A DNA stretch of 64,000 bases from Trileptium ribeirensis (taxonomy: Eukaryota > Nematoda > Enoplea > Enoplida > Thoracostomopsidae): NCBI GenBank assembly GCA_030248225.1, contig JASANE010019340.1, forward strand, positions 1-64,000, given 5' to 3'. Within the stretch, counting starts at the first letter, position 1, and each line of letters starts with the position of its first letter. Below the pieces are notes generated by a model. That model saw only the letters and a program-made list of their open reading frames with translations. It ran no database searches and was not told the DNA's origin. This document shows positions 57,206 through 64,000 of this stretch, piece after piece. A program made the translations under genes and the position numbers.

Positions 57206-58639
57206 TAATTTCATTTAAATCGAATTTAAAGATTTTCGAACATTATAAAGATTTGAAGGAATTTAATGAGCCTATTGAATATACGCTTCGGGGTCGTCGC
57301 ATAACTACTACAATTACATTGTAATGTATAAACGTTTTTAATTCGATTATCAACAATTAATTTAATTTTTAGACAAAAGGCCTACCAAAGTTGGCCAAAG
57401 CCTAACCACTGTATTATTGTTACAAAACAAAAAGGTATTAAAACAATAAAATTTGATATAAATCAAGCCTTACATAATAATAATATCGCTGACATGTAAA
57501 CAAAAATCACAACAATATAATGATGACAAGACGTTGTGTTTTGCATCTTTTAACATTAATCGGTAAGTTAGACTTATTCCAATTCTAATGATAAGAACAA
57601 GGTATTAGGTACGGGTAACGGTATGTCAAAAATGTTGTTTCTCAATTGAACTTACTTACCGGCACCCACATTTTCGACTAACATACTTCCGTTTTCAAAA
57701 AAAACACACGCAGGATGAAATTACGATACGACGATTCAACGTTCTCAATTATTCGTTTTAACAAATTTAATCCTCAGGTGAAAGTTGTGTTGCCTTTCAT
57801 TAAGAAAGGTAGAGCTACCTGTGCAAAGGACCTGTGCGTACACGTTTCGACTATATCGTTAGAGTGAGTGTAATTTCTGAGAAGATATGTCAAAATAATG
57901 ATATCAGTGCATGTTGGTAATGCAAGGGTAGAATAATATTGGGGGAGGCAATCTTCCTAATGTTAGAGGATCAAGGCGATAAATGCGATACCGACACAAT
58001 GCTATGTACTGAACCAGAACGTTAAGACAGAGTGGTTGCCGAGCTTTGGTAAATGTATTAGCTGCATTAACGACAATCAAAATTAAACCTCGTGTCCAAC
58101 AAAAGAAACATGTGCGCTGCATTTCTTCTTATGGAGGTTTAAGTCCGCAAAGTCATATCATTTTAGTTTTGTTTTTCGACACAATCAATTGATCATTAAT
58201 TAATTAATTATGTGTCCGAACGCCAACAGCCACCGTGCACGGGTTACGATGGTATTTACGGTCAGCGTGCTCTGCCTATATTCATTGGTCAGTACCGTAT
58301 GTACAGTGATTGTGCATGGTTCGCAACCATATGTACAGGTAGCATGAATTGGTAACTACCAAGGACCGTGAAACGCCAACGACCATATTTACAGGTAATG
58401 CAGCTAGTGCACGCATTTTTTTGTTAACTATAAACATTATCCGAGTACACTAGTATCACATAAGCGAGGAGGGTGAAACGGCACAAGCGTAATACGTCTA
58501 GTCATGTGTAACAGGCTCTGTGCTTGATATATACCACCCTAAAACCTCTTATAACCACGCAAGAATTACAAATCTGGTCTGGTAGGGGTTATGGAATGAT
58601 GCCTATTACGTGATACAAAACGTCTAGTAGCTTATCGGA
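57206..58639. other. Intergenic, nothing recognised
   Basis: GGTAAGTTAGACTTATTCC near 57561 is partly inverted as GAACTTACTTACCGG near 57649. CCATATGTACAGGTA and CCATATTTACAGGTA repeat near 58327 and 58382. No gene recognised. Confidence 0.35.
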
Positions 58640-59240
58640 AAGCGCAGGAAAAATGGCGTAACCAAATAGACGATAGATGAAATTCTTTCATTAAATCGAC
58701 TTCGCTGACTGTCGAAGTAGTACTCCTTGAGAACCACTAAAAATTATGATACAGCTATGTTGGATTACTTATGACAACGCTATCGCATTAAATATACCTA
58801 AACGTATAGAGAGACTATATATGAATGATCTGACAGCAATATATAACAAACAACCGAAGACAGACTATATCCTGGTAATCTGGTTTTTAGATCAGATTTC
58901 CATTGAATATAACTGAAGTGGTCTGAAATATTCATGTTGGTCTCTATATAATCGAACTTTCGCAATCAGCGTGCCAAAAACCTGCAAACAGATCATTTTA
59001 TACCGTGCACGCAATATATAACCAAATAAATGAAGACGGATTATATTCGGGAAATCCGGCTCACTACCATTAAACAAAATATTAAAAAATCTAAATCGTA
59101 TGAAACAGTCGCGCTCAGCTCTACATGACTAAACAATACTATTCAGCGCACAAAAAACCATATATAGGCCATTATCGAAGCCTTGCCCACCAAACAAACG
59201 AAGACAGACAGCATTTCATAATTCAGGTTAGGCGGTCCTT
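58640..59240. repeat. Diverged tandem repeat of about 170-185 bases
   Basis: Four positions carry a common (A/C)C(A)AA(A/T)(A/C)(A)...GAAGACAGA word: 58661, 58846, 59021 and 59189 (spacing 185, 175, 168). The second to fourth also share ATTATATTC-GG-AAT-C-GG sequence just after it, and CAGCG(T/C)(G/A)C(C/A)AAAAACC before it in the last two. Consistent with old satellite-like repeats. Confidence 0.5.
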
Positions 59241-60039
59241 GAAAATTTCTTGAAACTCCTGATGTAATAAAATTAACGGCTCAGGAAGTGACCCCACAAC
59301 AATGCGATTGTAGATTTTAATGAGTTGTCTCCGTTTGTTGATGTAATGCCTCTGTATCGAGACAAGGGAAAGAAAAGTACCAACAAGACCATTTGGCAAA
59401 GAATCTCTAACAAAACCAAAGCCAGTTTTAGGCCATTTTAATCCGAAAGTTGGTAGGACCTCTCAGCGTTCACCTATATGAACATACTCGCATACTATAT
59501 GTATGGTGTTGGCGAGGGTAGCCGTCACCTAGAAGTCATACATAGATTCTGATAGGTAGCATGCAATATAAGGTATACCATCAAGTGTACAAAATCAGAA
59601 ATACAAATCTCAATATTTTAATAAAAATTATCAAAATGATCACATAGCTAGTGTTTTCAATATTTAGGTTATATACGATGTAATTCATAAAATTTTGTTG
59701 AACTTTAATAACTCAGCAACAGTTCGATGCATTTGGCTAAACTTTTTTCTATTAGGAGCGTTTAAAGCTACACTACTTCAGCTGCAATATAGTGCATATA
59801 TCTCTGCCTCTTCAGGAGAAGGGTCAAAGAAACCATGTTTCAGGTTAATATCTCTAATATCAGACCGATTTCTGGTATTATCGTTTGTAACCAGGTTGTA
59901 AGCGAACCAATTAAGTCCAAGTTTTCACAGCTGATCTTACCTTAGATGGCTTGTATGTGGGAACAATGTGGATGAGATATCCAATCGTAAGAAGAATGGC
60001 AGCCGAAAAATTTAAATTTTAGTGCCAAATCGAAGCCAA
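59241..60039. other. Intergenic, nothing recognised
   Basis: The frame at 59695-59901 has no recognised domain. Confidence 0.4.
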
Positions 60040-60400
60040 AATTATTGAGTCTTTTCGGTGATATGAGATTTCAAGATACCTTTCGAATCGGATTGACGCG
60101 CTGATTTGAATGGTGTCAAAATTAATTTATGAAATTTTGATGAGTTAAGAATCTACGTCCAATTATGTGAAATCATAAGCCTAAGCCTAAACGTTAACCA
60201 TCAGTTCACCTGATTTTGATACTGTACGAATCAGCTCGTAAATGGTGGTCGAATTCTGCTCAAAATTATATGCACATTGAGAAAAACTACGGAAATTCTT
60301 CGGTAAACCAAAAATAGAGACATTGTCACAAATAAGGTTTTAATGCAGTTTTCTATCCGCGTGGACGAGCAAAGTCAAACGGTACAAAGATTATTGGTGT
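60040..60400. mobile_element. GAGCTGA-family foldback element, copy 3 (diverged)
   Basis: GACGCGCTGATTTGAATGGTGTCAAAATTAA near 60094-60125 is echoed in inverted form as CTGATTTTGATACTGTACGAATCAGCTCG near 60211-60239. This is the same pairing of family words as at 53993 and 54136. AGCCTAAGCCTAAA lies at the centre, where copy 2 has GGCTTAGGCTCAGC. Confidence 0.5.
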
Positions 60401-60837
60401 TTTTTGAATACTACTATTTTCGTGCTGGCGGATTAGCTGGAAGCTAAAAGGTCCATTTCGTTATTACAGAGTACAACTTGTTAAAAACTGATTCAATTTT
60501 GCTCGTAAGTTCACAGTCATAATTATTACGTTTATACAGACGCAGCATCTCATCCTCATCATCACTGCTCTTCTATAGTTTCATTACCGTTAACATAAAA
60601 TTTTGAAAGTAACGCATCTAAATATGATTAAATCAATGCTACCAACATAGCGGTCTCAGCGCATCATCTAGTTTAACTACTTCCAGAGAAAGAAAATATA
60701 ACTGACTGTTCTCCCAAATGTGAGCCTCGAAATTTGTCAACTAAAAATATTTGCAGTGCCTACGCGTATACTAGAAAGTCAAATTCAGTAGTCAGGCGAA
60801 GCGAAGCATTTTTCGTTAGAGTGGGAAAAATTGGCAC
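60401..60837. other. Intergenic, nothing recognised
   Basis: No gene recognised. Confidence 0.4.
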
Positions 60838-60862
60838 CGTCTGTCTGTCCGTCCGTCTGACT
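60838..60862. repeat. (CTGT/CCGT)n microsatellite
   Basis: GTCTGTCTGTCCGTCCGTCT, tetranucleotide repeat of five to six units. Confidence 0.8.
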
Positions 60863-60954
60863 CCTCTATAACTACTGTGCTGATTTAAAATTTTTTTTGT
60901 TTGAAAAGCCTAATATCTTTCAGGTGAAAAATATATAGTTTTTGACAAAATTTG

Positions 60955-61530
60955 TTTTAGTTAACTAGTGATTAACTAATTAGACAAGCGTGTTAGCCTA
61001 TTTTTAGCATTTTCAAACGAAAATTGCTTATTTTTCAATGAATATTTAGTGTAAAGCTATTATTTTGGTGTGTATATATACTACATTTTCGTGTTGATTA
61101 TAAATCTGGTATTTATTACTATTCGAGGATGTTAAAAACATGCTAATTAGTTAGTAATTAGCATAGTACTAACTAATTATGAATTAGCTAATTTTTTGGA
61201 AAATTTTCAAAGTGCTTGGAAGTGATACAAGCAAACTGGGGTACCTATGTCACTGAACACGGATATAACATTTCTGAAGATCTAAAACTTGGCCGTATGT
61301 GCTAATGACTTAATTAACTAATTTTATGAAAAGTTCAAAATCACCTCTAAATTGCTGATATTTTGCGCTACTTGGATTCGGATGCGCTTATCATGAACAT
61401 GTGACTTTTAGAGCTCTATGATTTTATCATGTGTCCTAATTAGTTATTTAGCTAATTAGTAGATGTTACTAAATAATTAGCTAATTTTTTGGCTAGCTAG
61501 CTTTTTGTACGATGGATTTGACATCAATTA
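60955..61530. repeat. TAATTAG/TTAACTA-rich zone
   Basis: The palindromic words CTAATTAG, TTAACTAATTAG, TAGTTAGTAATTAG and TTAGCTAATT recur at about 60960, 61143, 61185, 61310, 61437 and 61468. Between them the sequence is AT-rich and not obviously periodic. Confidence 0.55.
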
Positions 61531-61659
61531 TCTTAAACTTGATACTTATTTTCAATTGATTAAATATTTAGTAGCAATAAATGTATACATAAGGAAGATA
61601 TAAAATAGTTGCCTATTATTCCGCTTACTTTGTAATATATTACGTTTACCAGTATCTAA

Positions 61660-61824
61660 GTTAGTTCTTTTGGTCGTATACTGTATACGACCATAGCGTC
61701 AGAAAGAGATTTCAGCGGTGTCAACCAAACTATTACACGACTCCGGGCCAGTCTCAAGCCTAAAAATGTCGAGCAAATTGAATTTTTGAATGGATACTGG
61801 GCCTATAAGAATAGGAAGCAGTAA
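61660..61824 (+). pseudogene. hAT transposase C-terminal fragment
   Basis: An open stretch of 54 codons before a TAA at 61822 includes ASERDFSGVNQTITRLRASL and KPKNVEQIEFLNGYW. These match the hAT dimerisation domain '..(P)atSA.SER.FS.....t..R..L.p.nv..l.fL..n'. In active elements this part joins transposase subunits. The frame is closed by stops at 61633 and 61657, so only the C-terminus survives. About 430 bases downstream lie subterminal GGGTC repeats and a hAT-type end at 62260, in the right order for the 3' end of one element. Confidence 0.8.
61671..61693. repeat. Perfect 11-base inverted repeat
   Basis: TGGTCGTATAC, a single T, then GTATACGACCA. Lies within the transposase fragment's frame, so it may be coincidental. 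Confidence 0.8.
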
Positions 61825-62146
61825 TGGGCCAAAGTTAAGATTAGGGGCGTGACGGCATCAAAGGTTATGCCGTCCTCTATACACTGAGTTTAATCCACAT
61901 CTTAGCCTAAGCATCGACCCTTATATAAGCTAATCACTAGGCCTGAGCTTAAGTCTGCCACCCCGCTGAGAACCACCTGCATTGTGCGGGGACGTTTCCT
62001 AACCATATGATGTCAGTCACCTTTGCTTGACTTGGGCCAGTTACCGTATAATAAGAAATATTAAAAAATGAAGCAGTATAGTGTGTATATGTGTCTAGGA
62101 TATGTTTGATAGGTAGTTGGTGTGCACCATATAATGTGCGGGTAAA
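61825..62146. other. Non-coding 3' part of hAT remnant
   Basis: Between the transposase stop and the subterminal repeats; nothing else recognised. Confidence 0.4.
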
Positions 62147-62260
62147 AGTGGGTCGTGGGTCGACTTTAGTCTGTGCGGGTCGGGTCGGGTCGGGTACACG
62201 CTGATATCGCGCGGGTCGGGTCGGGTGCGGGTACAAAATCTCTACCCACTTACAGCCCTG
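62147..62260. mobile_element. hAT 3' end with GGGTCGGGTC repeats
   Basis: Runs of GGGTC (GCGGGTCGGGTCGGGTCGGG near 62177 and again near 62212) precede CTACCCACTTACAGCCCTG. Read inverted this is CAGGGCTGTAAGTGGGTAG, a CAG-starting hAT-type TIR. The following 8 bases (CGTATACA) would be the target duplication, but the matching left end was not found. The minus frame at 61949-62269 (repeated Pro-Thr-Arg-Pro-Ala) is a repeat artefact. Confidence 0.6.
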
Positions 62261-62355
62261 CGTATACAATATATATTACATCAAATTTCGTAATTGAAAA
62301 AGGTATACAGTAGACCAAATAAAGATTTAAATTGTATTTACAGGAATTAACATCC

Positions 62356-62694
62356 TACATGGTCATAGGGGAACAGCGACAGGGGCATTATCTCGTTCAG
62401 AGTGGGTCCAAGCCTCGCCGTCCCCTAAGAGTTAGTGTGACACCCCATGAAACTCCGTTACATCCCCACCAAACTCAAACCTACGCAAAATTTTGGCAAA
62501 AATGAGCAGAAATTGGGCGACATTGGGAAAATTGGTAAAAGGTAGGGGAAAATTGGTAAACTAGGAGCTAAAAATTTATACCAATGACGACCTCCCCCCA
62601 CCGCCAACATCCTTTGTCACCATCTCCCCTGGCGTCGAACTCCCCATCGACGTCGCACCCGCTATCGCCTAGGACTTGGGACCTCGCCCATGTA
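62356..62694. mobile_element. TACATG-family TIR element, copy 10 (longest)
   Basis: Left end TACATGGTCATAGGGG and right end ...CGAGGTCCCAAGTCCTAGG (inverted) with CCCATGTA at the edge. GC-rich arms enclose a core of AAAATTTTGGCAAAAATGAG, GGGAAAATTGGTAAAA words (62482-62580). This is the clearest full copy with arms and core together. Confidence 0.65.
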
Positions 62695-62906
62695 TGATTA
62701 ACATCGTACGTGTAACTATTATAACAATAAAAATGCAGAAAACAATGACTAGCGAAACATTTTGGTTTCCAAAGGCTTACGGCTTACCTCCACCGAGACC
62801 TGATTAACATCGTACGTGTAACTATTATAACAGTAAAAATGCAGAAAACAATGACTAGCGAAACATTTTGGTTTCCAAGGGCTTACGGCTTACCTCCACC
62901 GAGACC
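62695..62906. repeat. 106-base tandem duplication
   Basis: 62695-62800 and 62801-62906 are adjacent direct copies, both starting TGATTAACATCGTACGTG and ending TACCTCCACCGAGACC. They differ at two positions (CAATAA/CAGTAA and CCAAAGG/CCAAGGG), so the duplication is recent. It begins exactly where the preceding TIR element ends. Confidence 0.95.
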
Positions 62907-63136
62907 ATCTACCCCTAATTAAAAAGGAACCCATACCTTATAGATCTGATGAAATTGGTAAATTGCAACAGATATATCAGCGACAGGCTGAACCGAATGT
63001 CTTAAAAATTGGAGTTGTAGAATTCCTTTACCTGCTATTGAATGCCTATTGCAACGGATTCCTTTAGATTTTCTTAAAAGCATTTTTCTTAGAATTTGGT
63101 TCTGTTCACATGGTAATAAAGCGGAAATTTAAAAAG
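62907..63136. other. Downstream of terminal exon, nothing further recognised
   Basis: Presumably lies beyond the cleavage site of the minus-strand gene. Confidence 0.35.
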
Positions 63137-63142
63137 TTTATT
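63137..63142 (-). promoter_or_regulatory. Polyadenylation signal AATAAA
   Basis: TTTATT on the plus strand gives AATAAA on the minus strand 85 bases after the stop codon of the terminal exon, a usual distance for a short 3' untranslated region. Confidence 0.55.
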
Positions 63143-63226
63143 ATATATATTAGCTTTTGTACTTTTTTAATGAATGAAGAAAAAGTAAAATATATAATAG
63201 TATTTTTACTTGACTGTCTGAAATCG

Positions 63227-64000
63227 CTAACCAAAATTTACGGCGATAAATTCTGATACAGTTTGATCGTCTTGTGTTAGTCCTGATTGTCTTGCGGCTA
63301 AATTCTTAGCTTTTTGACTTTCACCATCACCTCGATTTACAACTCGCAATACTGGACTTGCCTCATCATACTTGTTGTTGTTGGTGTTATTGATTTGTTT
63401 GTATTTGTCCATATTATAGTTTGTACAATTACTACCAGTATTCATTTTTGTGGAATCGATCTCCCTGTGATTTCGGTCAATCCCACTTGTGTTTTCGTTT
63501 GACCATAACGATTCTGACACAGTTTTATTTCGTCGTCGCAGGGTTTGAGGTGTTTCACTACCAGAATGTGATATGTTTTCTTCGAAGGTCATTGACGTTC
63601 GCTTATGCGCCGCGAAAACAAGGTTGGTTTCAAGAAAAAAATTTTGGGATTCCTCATAAAGGCCTGATCTTGTTTTGTCATTACGCTCCTGGATTGTCGA
63701 AAGACTTTGATTCGATCGATAGAGACCTTTTTCTTTCTGGTGTTCATCGCGTTCCTGTTGGCGATCGTCGCTATAAAACGTGGCAGGTTTTTGGTGACGT
63801 AAAGTGGTATGAGCCTTGCTGAGTGAAGACGTATTTTCAAAGATTATTGACGAAAGTGAAAGCTTACGGTGTGATGTGTTAAGTGTTTTAGCAGGATCCG
63901 AAAGGCTTCCAATTTTTGTTTGCTGTGCGAACTTGAGCTGGTCATTCAAATTTGTTGGAAGCGACCTGGCGGTATTGAATCGTACAGTTAGATTTTCGGC
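63227..64000 (-). CDS. Terminal exon of an unidentified host gene (partial)
   Basis: The minus frame is open from the window edge to a TAG at 63227-63229, giving 257 residues with no start inside the window; a TTG at 63949 is not a start and the frame continues beyond it. The product is hydrophilic and rich in Ser, Thr, Asn, Gln, Lys, Glu and Arg, with an Asn-rich patch (NNTNNNKYDE) about 50 residues from the end and no membrane segment, so it looks intrinsically disordered. Basic-Ser/Thr sites such as SHRKLSLSS and LRRRNKTVSES would suit basophilic kinases. The C-terminus is VSEFIAVNFG. No domain or family is recognised. It may be the disordered tail of a larger protein. An AATAAA follows. 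Plus-strand frames 63314-63502 and 63421-63822 and the minus frame 63589-63840 are shadows. Confidence 0.65.
   Translation of the reverse strand, partial: AENLTVRFNTARSLPTNLNDQLKFAQQTKIGSLSDPAKTLNTSHRKLSLSSIIFENTSSLSKAHTTLRHQKPATFYSDDRQQERDEHQKEKGLYRSNQSLSTIQERNDKTRSGLYEESQNFFLETNLVFAAHKRTSMTFEENISHSGSETPQTLRRRNKTVSESLWSNENTSGIDRNHREIDSTKMNTGSNCTNYNMDKYKQINNTNNNKYDEASPVLRVVNRGDGESQKAKNLAARQSGLTQDDQTVSEFIAVNFG

Noticed and set aside
61949..62269. 106-codon minus frame with Pro-Thr-Arg-Pro-Ala repeats
   Set aside because: Produced by the GGGTCGGGTC repeats near a hAT end.
63314..63840. Plus frames and a second minus frame over the terminal exon
   Set aside because: The 257-residue minus frame is longer, runs to the window edge and is followed by a polyadenylation signal.
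1..64000. CRISPR array, bacterial operons, rRNA genes
   Set aside because: No regularly spaced identical short repeats with unique spacers, no operon-like gene runs and no conserved rRNA blocks were seen.

Overview
The window looks like AT-rich, gene-poor nuclear DNA from a eukaryote, most likely an invertebrate animal. No operon layout, ribosome-binding-site-led genes, rRNA or CRISPR array is visible. Open frames are short and overlap on both strands. Almost everything recognisable is a decayed mobile element or a short tandem repeat. The species cannot be named from this sequence alone.

Layout. 0-10 kb: a foldback element (207-630), a terminal-inverted-repeat (TIR) element (938-1395), several copies of a TIR family whose ends read (A)TACATG and whose GC-rich arms surround TTTTGC(C/T)AATTTT tracts, and a well-preserved non-autonomous hAT insertion (8691-9579) with a perfect 8-base target duplication. 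10-15 kb: a long-arm foldback element, the first copy of a CTTAAG-ended family, and a GC-rich island (13605-14682) that may be a solo LTR. 18.5-20.4 kb: a decayed Ty3/Gypsy-like element (LTR tail, primer-binding-site-like sequence, leader, broken gag). 21.4-22.1 kb, minus strand: the 3' end of a LINE with three C2HC zinc fingers and a 5-base microsatellite tail. 24-35 kb: mostly unannotatable sequence plus remnants of the TACATG family. 35.8-39.07 kb: a decayed CR1/Jockey-like LINE with endonuclease and reverse transcriptase remains and a (TTG)n tail. 39.6-43.2 kb: minisatellites, the second CTTAAG element and a roughly 205-213-base tandem triplication. 44-62 kb: two hAT transposase remnants, and TIR and foldback families present in two or three copies each. 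62.7-62.9 kb: a recent 106-base duplication. 63.2-64.0 kb, minus strand: the only convincing host-gene sequence, a 257-residue open terminal exon that runs off the window edge and is followed by an AATAAA.

How the parts relate: there is no pathway or gene cluster. The autonomous-type remnants (hAT, LINE, Gypsy) are all broken. The non-autonomous TIR and foldback families outnumber them, and several recur within these 64 kb, so families can be defined from internal comparison alone. I did not find a new multi-gene system. The most unusual material is the set of TIR families, which I cannot match by eye to a named family.
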